64,000 bases of DNA, taken from Xiphophorus maculatus (lineage: Eukaryota > Chordata > Actinopteri > Cyprinodontiformes > Poeciliidae). The stretch covers positions 2,300,056-2,364,055 of the forward strand of contig NC_036460.1 of NCBI RefSeq assembly GCF_002775205.1. The letters run 5' to 3'. The notes under the pieces were generated by a model. The model did no database searches, was not told the DNA's origin, and worked only from the letters and a program-made list of their open reading frames with translations. Each line of letters starts with the position of its first letter. Position 1 is the stretch's first letter. Of this stretch, positions 1 to 10,152 are shown one piece after another. A program made the translations under genes and the position numbers.

Positions 1-159
1 TTAAATATTTTATTTGAAACTCTGACATTTATAGATTAATAACATGGAGAAAATACGACTTTGAACAATGAATCCCCATTTTCTTCTCTTATGACAGGCT
101 AAATAACCCAAATTAGTGTTGTCCTGATCCTTCTTAAAGTTGCTTCCCTCTTTCTGCAG
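1..159 (+). other. Intron of the slc35f2-like gene, with a repeat fragment
   Basis: This is the 3' end of an intron, ending in a pyrimidine-rich tract and TTTCTGCAG at 151-159. Bases about 9-95 contain a segment (AACTCTGACATTTATA, then an ATACGACTT-type block) that recurs at about 14795-14865 and 16655-16690, so it is a dispersed repeat. No coding signal is seen. Confidence 0.6.
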
Positions 160-316
160 CCTCCAACATCTTATTAGGAGACGGTTTGGTTCTGCTCAGT
201 GCTGCTTTGTACGCGGTGTCTAATGTGTCTCAGGAGTACACAGTGAAGAACCTGAGCAGAGTGGAGTTCCTGGGGATGGTTGGCCTGTTTGGGACCGTCA
301 TTAGCACCGTCCAGAT
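160..316 (+). CDS. slc35f2: slc35f2-like coding exon (fourth from last)
   Basis: 157 nt: 2 nt of a split codon, 51 codons, then 2 nt. Flanked by TGCAG and GTGAGC. Encodes a hydrophobic helix, then [18 protein letters not shown], a signature block of the SLC35F1/F2 group. Confidence 0.85.
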
Positions 317-2582
317 GTGAGCCGCCATCAGCAACTTGAATTCATTTAACGTCCTATTTAACCTTTTGGCTGTTTGACCTCTTTTTTCCCCTCCGTGCAG
401 GGTTATCCTGGAGCGTAATGAATTGTCCAATATTATCTGGAGCTGGCAAGTTGGTTAGTATTCATTTTACACTGAATAACTTTGAATGTTAAAAGTGTAA
501 AAACCTCGACCAAAGCGGGCGGAGCCAAGATACACAGAGGGGCACGGCCAAGTCCGGGCAAGACGACATTAATGTTAATTAATTATCTTTTGACTGTTTC
601 TAAATATAGCTAACTTACTTCTCTGGCATCGGCCTTTCATTTATTTGTTTAGTTTCACAAATTTGCTGTTGCAGCGACGGTATTAGAGACGTATTAACCT
701 CTTAGATAAAACAACGGCAGGCACATTGTTTTAGCCGGTCCGACATTAGCTTCTCTTTCCGCCTCGCTTAACACAGACTTCCGGCTAAATTTCAAAATAA
801 GGGCATTAGCATAAATTATAGTGCTAACTGTAGTGTTTTTTCAGTGATGTTTATAAGCAGAGAGGGATAAATGTTGATACCTTGCTATTACATTAAAAAA
901 AATCTTGTTTGGTTACCAAAGTAATGGGTAACTAACAGAATTAGTTAAAACCAAATTAATAAAGAAATAAAAATAAATTTGTCACTCAAAAAAATAATGA
1001 AACTGGCCATGAGATAAATGATTGTACCTTTCACTTCTTATTTTCTTGTTCGACGTTTTAAAGCAGCCGCCACTTTAAAAAGTTGAACTTTAAAAGTGAT
1101 TTTGGTCAGTTTTTGTAAGCTTTCTGCTGCTGGAAAGCACTGTTACAAACTTAACGACTTTGTTGCTATATTTAGCAACTTTCCAGAAATCTTTCACTCC
1201 AGCAACTTTATTTTTTTTTATTTTTTATTTTTTTACAAAAAAGCAACTAACAGAAAAACATAGGAAATTTTTTTCTTTGATTTTGGAGACCTGACCTTTG
1301 GGCTGTGACATAGACATCAAAAAAGCTGTACTGTTGTAACCAATAGGAAAATTCAACTGCAGTAGCCATTGTTCGACCTAAAGATACTTTTTTTGTTTTT
1401 ATCTGAATTTACCGTTGCTCTTCTCTCTTCCCAGGGCTTCTGCTTGCAGCTTATGCTCTGTGCATGTACGCTCTGTACAGCTTCATGCCCATAGTGATGA
1501 AGCTGAGCAGCGCCACCTCAGTCAATCTCTCACTGCTCACTGCCGACCTCTTCAGCCTCTTCTGCGGGATCTTCCTCTTCCAGTACAACGTGAGCAACAT
1601 TTTTTTATTTTCAGGGTTCATTTGATCAGAAAAAAAGAGAGGAAAAAAAAAGCTGTGTTTTTGTTTTGTGAGCAATTAAAAGACAGAGCTCCTTATCTGT
1701 TAGAATCACAAACTATTTTGGGGGGAGTTTGTACGACAGACCAACAGAAAGTAGAAGATAACTCAAAATCTAAGGAAGTCAAAAAGAGATGCAATAAAAT
1801 AAGAACCAAATCTAAGAACTAAGAGCAAAATAAACAATGAAGCAAGCAGGCTCACACAGAGATATAATATAAAATATATAAAAAGAGAATAAAGAATTTA
1901 AAAAATGGTAAGATATTGTAAAAATTTCAACATAAATATTGTGAAGTTATTAGAAAAGCTACTCCAGACCCAAGGAAGTATGCAACTGTGAATGTGACGT
2001 TGAATTATAGAATTGACTTTATCTTTGTTCAATAAATAATGACAGTTTTTGTGCACTGGATGTTAGATTTAAATGTTTACAACCTGAGAAAGACCAGATC
2101 ATTGGGAAACGCTATAATTAAGACAGAATACACTTTGTTTTTTTATGATTGTGGCTGCATGTAACTGTATAAGTTTGTCATTTTTGCTTTTATTTTCATT
2201 GTTTCACTATTTCTATTTATTTTTTATTTTTTGCATCATTGTTTCTCTGCATCTGTAAAAATATCAACTCTTTGCTCAGTTCTCTGGACTCTACCTGGTC
2301 TCTCTTGTGGTCATCCTCATCGGCTTCATCGTCTTCAATGCTGTGCCGCCGCCCACCGCCGCCGCCGTCTCTTCTTCCTCTTCCTCAATCTGCGAGGAAG
2401 GCTGCTATGAGAATCCTGGAGCGACTGAGGATGACTCCAACAGAGATGAAGATCCAGGAAGGATCCCCGCTGAGGTAGAGGAGGAGGATGAAGAGCGGCG
2501 AGCGGATAAAACAGATTCATCACAAAGCTTTAGAGAGGAAACTGATGGAGATCGTTCTGTTGAACAGAGCACGAAAATGTGA
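160..2582 (+). CDS. slc35f2: Solute carrier family 35 member F2-like transporter, 3' part (last four coding exons)
   Basis: The visible CDS joins 160-316, 401-453, 1435-1589 and 2280-2582. All junctions are GT/AG and in frame, giving 221 residues after an initial split codon, then TGA. The protein resembles the SLC35F (DUF914) family of multi-pass membrane carriers. Blocks such as [24 protein letters not shown] and LTADLFSLF closely match human SLC35F2 as I know it. About five hydrophobic helices are visible, followed by a polar tail of about 78 residues rich in Ser, Glu and Asp that looks longer than the human tail. Human SLC35F2 has been linked to small-molecule import (known of the family, not visible here). 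The 5' exons and start codon lie left of the window. It could be a fish paralogue (slc35f2-like) rather than the strict orthologue. Confidence 0.85.
401..453 (+). CDS. slc35f2: slc35f2-like coding exon (third from last)
   Basis: 53 nt after CCGTGCAG and before GTTAGT. Phases (1 nt in, 1 nt out) join both neighbours. Encodes [17 protein letters not shown], the short loop between two helices. Confidence 0.8.
454..1434 (+). other. slc35f2-like intron
   Basis: 981-nt intron with donor GTTAGT and acceptor TCTTCCCAG. AT-rich in the second half. No open frame with coding character, RNA gene or clear transposon end was seen. Confidence 0.6.
1435..1589 (+). CDS. slc35f2: slc35f2-like coding exon (second from last)
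   Basis: 155 nt, CTTCCCAG before and GTGAGC after. Encodes two hydrophobic stretches with LYSFMP, SATSVNL and [11 protein letters not shown], conserved in SLC35F2. Ends on a complete codon. Confidence 0.87.
1590..2279 (+). other. slc35f2-like last intron
   Basis: 690-nt AT-rich intron ending in CTTTGCTCAG. No additional feature was recognised in it. Confidence 0.6.
2280..2582 (+). CDS. slc35f2: slc35f2-like terminal coding exon
   Basis: Starts [16 protein letters not shown], the last membrane helix, then PPP, a Ser run and an acidic tail, ending ...EQSTKM and TGA at 2580-2582. The tail is low complexity, so its exact residues are weak evidence of function, but the reading frame is open to the stop. 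Confidence 0.85.
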   Translation, partial: FSGLYLVSLVVILIGFIVFNAVPPPTAAAVSSSSSSICEEGCYENPGATEDDSNRDEDPGRIPAEVEEEDEERRADKTDSSQSFREETDGDRSVEQSTKM

Positions 2583-2967
2583 ACAGCTCAAGAGAGTTTT
2601 TTAAACATTTATATATTGAGTTTTCATTGGTGTCGGTGTGCACTAAACCTCGTTTGGTTTGTGTCTGTCTCCGTCTCCCAGAGCCCTGAAAATAATTAAA
2701 TCAGAGCAGAAAAATGATGGCTGCATACAAAATATTGGTAGTTCTTTAAAAAAAATGTAAAAAAACAGAAAGGAGACAGGCTTTTTGTGGATTTTGACCC
2801 AGAAATATATACATTTTCATAAGACAGTTTAAGGTTAATAAGGTTTAATCCAAAATCAATAAGGTTTTGGATTAAACTTTTTTTCTGCATGTTCTCCTTC
2901 TGCATTCACCATACATTGTTTTTTAATATTATCATTTTAATGCTCTTTTAGATAAATTCACAATAAA
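2583..2967 (+). other. Probable 3' UTR of the slc35f2-like gene
   Basis: Non-coding DNA after the TGA, up to the first AATAAA on the + strand at 2962-2967. It contains a perfect 13-bp inverted duplication with a 9-nt loop (2843-2855 with 2865-2877). The UTR end is inferred only from the hexamer. Confidence 0.45.
2962..2967 (+). terminator. Candidate polyadenylation signal, slc35f2-like gene
   Basis: AATAAA about 380 nt after the stop, followed by a T-rich stretch. The surroundings are AT-rich, so a chance hexamer is possible. Confidence 0.4.
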
Positions 2968-3600
2968 ATACATTCAAGTTTGTCATTACATGAACAAATT
3001 TGAAAAGTTCAAGGACTTTAAAAGTTTTATAAGGCAATTAATAATTTTCAAATTTGCATATATTTTGGTAAAACTGGTTATAACCCCTTGGGGTATTTGC
3101 ATAGAAGTTTTGTTATAATATAAGACAGTTTTATTGTAAACAGTAAAGTCCATGAAAATGTCAGGATGCTAGATTTTACAGCCAAACATTGAAATGCAAT
3201 GTATTTTTTGTCTATGTTCATAATTCTGCCTGATTTATGAACACATTTAAAATATGTCACATTACATTTTTAATACACATTTCAGTTTAAAATGACATGC
3301 CTGTGTGTAATATTTTATTATGTATTTATTTTATGATGTGATTATGTTAAGTCATTAAGAAAATGCATTTACACTTTAATTAAATGTAATTTAAATGTAA
3401 TTAAAAATCAAAAAACTAAATATGCATTTTGGTACTTCTTGATGTACTGTAGCACATTTGTTGTAGAAATTATAGACACCCTTTAATAATTATAGATATA
3501 TTTTCTACATATTTTATGTAATTAGCACAATTGCACGTGTAGCGAATGTTTTATTTATTTATATATACGTAAATTTATTTTAAAAAAATGCCGAGGCATT
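2968..3600. other. AT-rich intergenic DNA
   Basis: Very AT-rich spacer between the slc35f2-like 3' end and the clns1a promoter. No ORF, repeat family or RNA gene was recognised. Confidence 0.5.
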
Positions 3601-3609
3601 TTTGAATCT

Positions 3610-4107
3610 TTGTAGTTTGCGCACTATCACCGCTGGAGGGCGCCTGAAACTCATTCAAAATGAAACTGCCTAACTACGTAGAAACATGTACGTGAATTTC
3701 GAAGTAACGTACGAACGTCTGTGCCTCCAACCGTCGGGCTGGCGTGCGACACGTGATTTCTTTTTAGCGTATCATACGTCACGAATGGAACAAGCCGCGT
3801 TATTTCAGCTCGACGTAGGCCGACGCAGCCAAGCAACAGGGACAGCAGTTAGCTAACTAACAGCACAACTTTCCTGTTTATCAGTTCCTGTGATAGTTCT
3901 CCAAACGACTTATCCTGGGTCAGTTTATCCGGGAGGAGAAAGGCAGAGAGCGGCTACGGTTTATTCTCCTCCCGTTGCCCACGGTCACGCAATTACCGTG
4001 AAGTTATCTCGGGATAAATTAGCCAGATTTTCGACACGAAGTAGGTCATACAGCTACTTGTTCGGTCCAGATTCGACGTTGAGGACGATTTTACTGTTAC
4101 AAGGACA
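3610..4107 (+). promoter_or_regulatory. clns1a: clns1a promoter and 5' UTR region
   Basis: Base composition changes abruptly here to CpG-rich DNA, as expected of a housekeeping promoter. Visible motifs are an E-box CACGTG at 3750-3755 and a CRE-like TACGTCA at 3775-3781. No TATA box is obvious. The transcription start is not determinable, but the 5' UTR must run directly into the ATG at 4108, because the reading frame starts in the same block. Motif use is inference. Confidence 0.5.
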
Positions 4108-4226
4108 ATGGTTCTCCTGAAAAACATCCCCCCTCCCACCGAGGGAGTGCGGCACGAGCAAGCCGACACCACGGCGGTGCTGGACGGGCAGAGGCTGGGC
4201 TGCGGCACGCTGTACGTCGCCGAAAC
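4108..4226 (+). CDS. clns1a: clns1a exon 1 (coding part)
   Basis: 119 nt from ATG to GTAAGT. Encodes residues 1-39 plus 2 nt of codon 40. PPPTEG, AVLDGQRLG and GTLYVAE correspond to the pICln N-terminus. Confidence 0.93.
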
Positions 4227-7200
4227 GTAAGTGAAGCACATGGGGCTTGTTTTCATCTGTGGACAGCAGGTTGGGGTTTTAATAACATATTTATTGCAGA
4301 AAATTGGTCAATATATACAAATAAAGTAGATAAATATGTTGTATAATATATTGCAGGGATCGTCATACTTGGTTTTAATTGCATGATTTCCTATATTTAT
4401 TTTGTTTCTGTTGCATCATACCACACACACTACGATTACAACTAAAAACGTTAGAATATTGCGTAAAATTGTTATACTTCTTGTCAGTAATCTCAGAAAA
4501 GAAATCGTCATTTTCTAGAGATTCATTACACATAGAGTACAATATTTAAAGCTTTTATTTTCTGTTGATATTGGTTACATGTTTATCGCGATATATATAT
4601 TTATTGATTTATTGTCCAGCATTAAGAACTCAACACCGCTAAGACGAAGGAGCTGGTTATGGACTTTGGGAGGTCCAGACCAAAGCCGAGACCAGTCGCA
4701 TTAGAGGGAACTGAGGTTGAGGTCGTGGACTCCTACAAATACCTCGGGCTGTGGCTGGACAGTAAACTGGATTGGTCAAAACACACTAGCCACCTGTATG
4801 GGAAAGTGCAGAGCAGGATGTACTTCCTGAGGAGACTGCGGTCCTTTAACATCTGCAGCAAACTGCTCTGGATGTTCTACCGGTCTGTGATTGCCAGTGT
4901 CCTCTTCTACACCGTGGTGTGCTGGGGAGGCAGCATATCCAAGAAGGACACGTCCAGACTGGACAAACTGACCAGGCGCGCCGGCTCTGTGGTCGGCATG
5001 AAGCTGGACTCTCTGGTGACGGTGGCAGAGGCGAGGACACTGAACAAACTGCTGGACATTATGAACGATAGCAGCCACCCTCTACACGCCGTCATCAGCA
5101 GCCAGAGGAGCCTGTTCAGTGACAGACTGCTGCTTCCCAAGTGCCGGACCAATAGATATAAGAACTCTTTTGTCCCCCATGCCTTCAGGCTGTACAATTC
5201 CTCATTGGGGGGGGGAGGTGACACAGGACAGAGGGTAGAAGGAGTAGTGACCCCTTGTATTTTTCTCCATACTTATCAGGTCAAACCACATAGTGCAATA
5301 CGATATCACTGGTCAATCTATCCGCCAAATTCTTATATTTTTTTGTGTTGTATTTATATTTACTTATATTCTTATATTCTATATTCTTATTCCTTGTTTC
5401 TTGCATAATTTAAGGTTTTGGTAACTCACATTTAGTGTGTACCTTAGTATTTAATTTGTATTTTGTATTCTTTTGCACTTTTGCTTACTGTGTGTTATCT
5501 TTGTTTTTTGCCTGGGAGCTGCTGGTAACTTCAATTTCCTGAGGGAGTCTTCCCAAAGGATCAACAAAGTACAAGTCTAAGTCTAGTCTAAGTGAATTGA
5601 AATGGTCTTTTGTGGCTTGTATTGTTTGTGTCTCCAAAGTATGATGCTGGAAAAGTTTGAGATCTTATCTTGAAAATGCTTGAAAAGTGTGCAAACATAT
5701 ATTAAAGTATCAGGATGTGTAGCGATGGCACTTGACAAAAGGTAATGTTTCAGTTGTTTACTGTGTCTTTTGTGACTTTGCATTTTGGTGTTATGATGAA
5801 AATAACGCACTTTGAAGTGCACAGTTGCTGAAATGTGCTATTCAAATAAACTTGATTGAGTGATTAAGGAGTTTTGCACAAACCCACACCTTGTGTATTT
5901 TTGTTTCTGTCAGGCGCTTGTCGTGGTTCGATGGATCAGGGTTGGGTTTCTCTCTGGAGTATCCCTCCATCGGTCTCCATGCCATCTCCAGGGACGTGAG
6001 CGCTTACCCCCAGGAACACCTGTACGTCATGGTGAACGGAAAGCTCAGCGGTAAGGGGGAAGTTTGTTTGAAATACCTGTTTTTATAACAGTAAATGTTT
6101 CTGTCACCTTCTGAGAAAATGTTTGGAGTCGCTGGTTTGATGTTCACAGATGAGAATGAGGCTGAAATGGCAGAGAAAGGAGCTGGTGATGAAGCTGATG
6201 ACGGCGGCGGCAGCAGCGACGGGGATGATGACGATGATGAGGGGACGATCACAGAGATTCGGTTTGTGCCGACCGACAAGACGTCATGTGAGTGACCACA
6301 CTGTGGGAATTGACTTTCAGCCTATATTGTTTTGATATTGATAATTATTGATTAGTGTTTTGTTTTTTTTGCTTTAAGTATCTGATATATTGCCATACTG
6401 GTGCCATGAGCTTTTCTGTTTTATACAGTTTTCACCCCACACCGTTGTTTTTTATTTTTAAGCAGTTATAAGGCATGGTTGCGAAACCTTTAACTGCTGC
6501 TGTGTAAGTTACTCAACAGGTTGTTGCCAGGTAACCAAAAAATTAGTGAGTTGCTAGGTAACCAAAGTTCTAAGATTGTGGGAAGGGATAAAAGCTAAAA
6601 CTAAGCTTTAGCTGTTAGCGGTTAAAGTCTTTGCTCTGTGAACATCTCCCAGAATGCTGTGCGGTTCTGGATTAGATATTCTATCAGATGTATTTTCTAT
6701 TGTCAGATGGAATATAAAATTTGCTTTAGCCAATGGAAAAATGGCCGCCCAGAGTATTTTCAACTTTTTCTTTTTGGCCTGTGGGGCAAAAAGTTTGGAC
6801 ACCACTGCTCTAGATTGAAGGAGAGTGTAATTTTTTTTATCATGGGTTTTATGAAAGGATAACATATCAATGCATGGATCTGACAAAAGCTTAGATCATC
6901 AATATTACTGTCATCAAGTTATCCTGCTTTAAAAAACACATTATAAATCACCCGCTGTTTTTTTTTTTTTTTTTTAACTTTTACATCTATGCATCTGTAT
7001 TTTCTTATTCATTCAGTTTTTTTCTTGTTTTAAACAGAACAAACTGTTTTTTGTTTGAAGTAAGTGACAGTAGTGGAGTAGTGCTGCCTCAGTGATGCAT
7101 CAGGTTTGATGGTCTGATCTTTTCCATGCAGTGGAGTCCATGTTCTCAGCCATGTGTGAATGCCAGGCCCTTCATCCCGACCCGGACGACGAAGACTCTG

Positions 7201-10117
7201 ATAATGACTTTGAGGGAGAGGAGTACGACGTGGAAGAAGCTGGTGAGGAAAAAAAAATGTACAACACAGCGCAAAACTGACCTGTGATTTTAATATGTTT
7301 TACTTCCAAGGTTCAAGACTTTCTTGTAATAATTAAAGGTGTCCCATCATGCCTTGCTAGGTAACGGGTTAGGCTGGCTGGGGTTGCTAGGTAACGGCGC
7401 AATGTGACTCAACATTCCGAAGGTTTTTGAAATGGCTCATTTTCCAGACACCAAAAATAGAATAGAATATGCTTTGATGATCCCCAAGGTGAAACTGATT
7501 AAAAACATTACTGTTGTGGTTTTTTTTTTCTTTTAAGTGCTTGGGCTGTTTTTGAAAACAGCAGAGATCCAAACAGAAGTATAAAAACACACAAAACGTG
7601 AATTTTGCATAATAGATCCCCTTTTAAAGTGATTCTTGAACTGCTGTTTTGCTCAGTAGCTCATCATAATTATCCCTGAATTACATAAATAACATTAACT
7701 CTCCTTCATTTCTTTTTGTTTTTCATCTCTCCATGGACCGGGTTTTTTGCAGAGGCAGGTAAGATGTGTAAAGTTTATCACACAATAACACAACGTAAAA
7801 ATGTTTAAATATTTGCAATAACGGTCTAAGACAGTTTAAAGGTTACCGACAAACGTCCAAACCTGCAGAGACACTAGTTGCTGTAGTAAAGCACTATAAA
7901 ACGCTGAATGACTGGAAACTAAATAACTGTACTCTCCAGGCTTTTGAAACCTTTCATCTGCCTCGTCATATAATATGAACTCTGCAGCTCCAGGTAGTTA
8001 GTTATGTGAATCGCCTGGACACCAGGTAAATCCTCAAGATTACAAGAGAAACCTTTTTTACCTAGATAATACGGCTCATATGCTAAATCATTGGTTCCCA
8101 AAGATTTTCTGGGCCCTTATGGATTACAATAAAATCCCCCCCAAAACAGAAAAAAAAATCAACTGGGCTCACACATCGTTCAGCCAGACATAAACCTAAA
8201 CACATATTTTGTTTTCAAACTCCACTGAAGTTTATTTCACACTACAGGTTGCAACAAAACAAACTACAAACCATCTTTAGAGTGAAACACTTTTGTGTAA
8301 CTGTTTGTTTTTGTTTTTTTCATCTGCCCCCCCCCGCAATGGCACTGCACCCCTCTAGGGGGCGCGCCTCACACTTTGGGAACCACTGTCCTAAATATAT
8401 GCGTATTTTTTCGAGATGCGTTGTCTGTTCCATCCTATTTAGGGCATTAGCTACTCGTGATCAATTTTGCTTTGTTTTGAACCGGAGAAATCCCTCCATG
8501 TGATTTTCGCGCGTCATCTTGGTCACGTGTCTGAAACCCAGCAAGTAAATAAATCTAAAAATGTTTTAAAATGTAAACTGTACTCATTTTATAAACCCTT
8601 TATTACACCAACTGCTCTCTCACACACAGTGCGACGTCTCTGGTCCTGAAGTAAATAATTCAAGAAGAGAAATATTTCAAACGCACATATTAAAGTTCTT
8701 AAAGGCTAAAATCAATAAGTCTGATCATAGCTTTGTAAAAATCCAAAACCTGCTAAAACAACTCTTGATTCAGGATAGATTGATTCCCCATGTTTGTTCG
8801 TGCACTCAGAGCACGGCCATGCCGACATCCCGACCTTCTACACGTGTGACGAGGGTTTGTCGGCGCTCACGCAGGAGGGCCAGGCCACGCTGGAGAGGCT
8901 GGAGGGGATGCTGGCCCAGTCTGTCAGCCAGCAGTACCACATGGCCGGAGTCAGAACCGAAGAAACAAAAGCCGAGTTTGAAGGTTTGAGTCGAGCTGAT
9001 GCTGTTTTTTTATTCTCTCTTGATTTAAAAAAAAAACAAACAAACATCACAGCCTGTTGCTTAATTATACAAATCTATCAAAAAATTAAGCTTATTTTAT
9101 TTAGCAACTGAATAAATGGCATCCTTTTTTGCTCATTGTTTGCTTCTGCTAATAGAGAAAAAATGCGAAATTTTAATTTCTAACACAAATACTTGCAGGA
9201 AGAGGGCAGTTACTGGACTTAGTGAAACAACAAGAAGATAAATCGACACAAAAGATGTTTTTCCAGTCAGCTGTGTCCAAAATATTAAATACAATATAAA
9301 AAATTAAAATGTCCAAGTAGAATAGAAACACGAAAAACAAAGAGGTAGAAAACAGAGTTTAAATCTGTGACATCAGAAATTAACTAGAAAGAGCATCCAA
9401 GTTTTTACTCAGGAATCAAATCCTTATTTATTAAAAAAATTATGATGCAAATTGAGAGGATTAAAATGGTTAATTCAAATTAAAAAATACTTAATTGATC
9501 CCAAAGGGAAAATAAAAGATGTTGTAACTCAAATTAATTAAAATTCTTAACAGAGTCATGAGAATCCATCCTGAAAGATGCTGTATTTGCAATATTTGTT
9601 TTAAGTTTATTTAAATAGTTTTGACAAAACACCTTTTCCAACATGATGTGATTAATTTTTTTAAATGTTTAGACTGAGTCTCAACTCATTTTTCCTCTCA
9701 AATAAACTTAAAAGTTCAATTTTATTTGGAGAAATAAACACGATACAGTGGCTATGAAAAGCATCCACAACCAGGGACGTTTCGCATTTTTATTGCTTTT
9801 ACAATTAAATCACAATCAACAGAAATTGGCTTTAATAAAAAATAATAACATGAAAGTGAAAACTATTTATTTTTTTTAAATGAGCAAAAATAAGTGCAGA
9901 AATATTCACTCCTTTTAAAGTGCTTAAAGTGAGCTAATTCAACAGAGATCCAGCCAGTTGGTGCTAGTAGTCTGTTACCAGAGTGCACAGAGGGAGTGAA
10001 TACTATTTAGGAGACACTGCTTATAAAAATATTTGTTTTGTTGTTGCAGATGGAATGGAGGTGGATGCTGCAGCGATGGAGGCCGGTCAGTTTGAGGATG
10101 CAGATGTTGAGCACTAG
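4108..10117 (+). CDS. clns1a: Chloride nucleotide-sensitive channel 1A / pICln, methylosome subunit (complete)
   Basis: The CDS joins 4108-4226, 5914-6050, 6150-6287, 7132-7242, 7753-7758, 8810-8983 and 10050-10117: 753 nt, 250 residues plus TAG. All introns are GT/AG and every split codon joins in frame. The protein aligns along its length with human pICln: residues 1-85 hold the start of the PH-like fold (WFDGSGLGFSLEYPSI, SRD, HLYVMVN), then an Asp/Glu-rich loop, FVPTDKTS, MCECQALHPDPDDEDSD, IPTFYT, LERLEGMLAQSVS and the C-terminal GQFEDADVEH. By family knowledge, pICln binds Sm proteins, pairs with the PRMT5-WDR77 methylosome, and chaperones snRNP assembly in the cytosol. The channel name is historical. 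The start is the first ATG after the CpG-rich leader and matches the family N-terminus (LLKNIPPP). An L2 LINE fragment lies in intron 1. The 6-nt exon is the least certain part; without it the frame is kept and the product is 248 residues. Confidence 0.95.
4227..4619 (+). other. clns1a intron 1, part before the LINE
   Basis: Donor GTAAGT, then AT-rich intron without recognisable features up to the L2 fragment. Confidence 0.5.
4620..5592 (+). mobile_element. L2-clade LINE, 5'-truncated, in clns1a intron 1
   Basis: An open frame at 4629-5408 encodes the C-terminal part of a non-LTR retrotransposon reverse transcriptase ORF: KTKELVMDFGR, YKYLGLWLDSKLDW, FLRRLRSF, SVLFYTVVCWGG and LDKLTRRAGSVVG are typical of abundant fish L2-type elements. 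The frame is lost in a G-rich run near 5209-5216. The 3' end has the usual tail: a TTTCCTGAGGGAGTCTTCCC block, an ATCAACAAAGT block, and short tandem AAGTCTA units at 5570-5592. The 5' part with endonuclease and catalytic motifs is missing. It lies in the same strand as clns1a. Confidence 0.88.
5593..5913 (+). other. clns1a intron 1, 3' part
   Basis: Ordinary intron sequence ending in a T-rich tract and TTTCTGTCAG. No other feature was seen. Confidence 0.5.
5914..6050 (+). CDS. clns1a: clns1a exon 2
   Basis: 137 nt, phases 1 in and 1 out, CTGTCAG before and GTAAGG after. Encodes RLSWFDGSGLGFSLEYPSI through HLYVMVNGKLS, the best conserved part of the PH-like domain. Confidence 0.95.
6150..6287 (+). 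CDS. clns1a: clns1a exon 3
   Basis: 138 nt, TTCACAG before and GTGAGT after. Encodes a Glu/Asp/Gly/Ser-rich acidic loop followed by ITEIRFVPTDKTS, which matches human ITEFRFVPSDKS. Confidence 0.93.
6288..7131 (+). other. clns1a intron 3
   Basis: Contains the X-box-like repeat at 6480-6575 and, at about 6791-6813, a TTTGGACACCACTGCTCTA block of the kind found at hAT-type miniature element ends. A T-run sits at 6957-6976. The rest is unremarkable. Confidence 0.5.
6480..6575. repeat. Dispersed repeat with two RFX-like palindromes, copy 1
   Basis: GTTGCCAGGTAAC at 6523-6535 and GTTGCTAGGTAAC at 6550-6562 sit 27 bp apart, each followed by CAAA. The same arrangement, with matching flanks (TTACTCAACAGG before), recurs at 12660-12790. 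The half-site structure resembles an X-box bound by RFX factors. Confidence 0.7.
7132..7242 (+). CDS. clns1a: clns1a exon 4
   Basis: 111 nt, CCATGCAG before and GTGAGG after. Encodes ESMFSAMCECQALHPDPDD and EGEEYDVEEA, a hallmark pICln block. Confidence 0.95.
7351..7395. repeat. Third pair of X-box-like palindromes
   Basis: TTGCTAGGTAAC occurs at about 7354-7365 and GTTGCTAGGTAAC at 7383-7395, 30 bp apart. Probably a diverged relative of the repeats at 6480 and 12660. It lies in clns1a intron 4. Confidence 0.5.
7753..7758 (+). CDS. clns1a: clns1a candidate 6-nt microexon
   Basis: AGGCAG lies between a strong acceptor (pyrimidine-rich, TTTTTTGCAG) and a strong donor (GTAAGATG). Its 2+3+1 phase fits exactly between exons 4 and 6, adding Glu-Ala to give ...EEAEAEHG... 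It is needed by neither frame nor fold, so it could be skipped. Confidence 0.6.
7759..8809 (+). other. clns1a intron between the microexon and the sixth coding exon
   Basis: Holds the hAT-type miniature element at 8088-8390. Elsewhere it is AT-rich without recognisable genes. Confidence 0.5.
8088..8390. mobile_element. hAT-type miniature transposon
   Basis: Ends are inverted: TTGGTTCCCAAAG at 8091-8103 and CTTTGGGAACCACTG at 8374-8388. Such GGTTCCCAAA ends are typical of non-autonomous hAT elements in fish. The interior is non-coding and includes a C-run and GGGGGCGCGCC near the right end. Confidence 0.65.
8810..8983 (+). CDS. clns1a: clns1a sixth coding exon
   Basis: 174 nt, CACTCAG before and GTTTGA after. 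Encodes EHGHADIPTFYT, EGQATLERLEGMLAQSVS and MAGVRTEE, matching the C-terminal half of pICln. Confidence 0.95.
8984..10049 (+). other. clns1a last intron
   Basis: AT-rich. At about 9484-9525 a TTGATCCCAAAGGGAAA block marks a short L2-type 3'-tail remnant. Ends in TTGTTGTTGCAG. Nothing else was recognised. Confidence 0.5.
10050..10117 (+). CDS. clns1a: clns1a terminal coding exon
   Basis: 68 nt from the acceptor to TAG at 10115-10117. Encodes DGMEVDAAAMEAGQFEDADV and EH, equivalent to the human pICln C-terminus. Confidence 0.95.
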
Positions 10118-10146
10118 TAGGGACAATTCTTGTCTTTTTTATTTAG

Positions 10147-10152
10147 AATAAA
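10147..10152 (+). terminator. clns1a: clns1a polyadenylation signal
   Basis: AATAAA 30 nt after the stop, followed by TGTGTATTT and T-rich DNA, giving a short 3' UTR. A second AATAAA at 11542-11547 with GT-rich downstream DNA could serve a longer form. Confidence 0.65.

Noticed and set aside
3890..4120. Upstream frame overlapping the clns1a start
   Set aside because: It opens with GTG, not ATG, and has no recognisable product, so it is not a supported upstream ORF.
4659..5408. 249-codon + strand frame as a host gene
   Set aside because: Its motifs are those of a fish L2-type LINE reverse transcriptase C-terminus, it lies in an intron, and the frame decays at a G-run.
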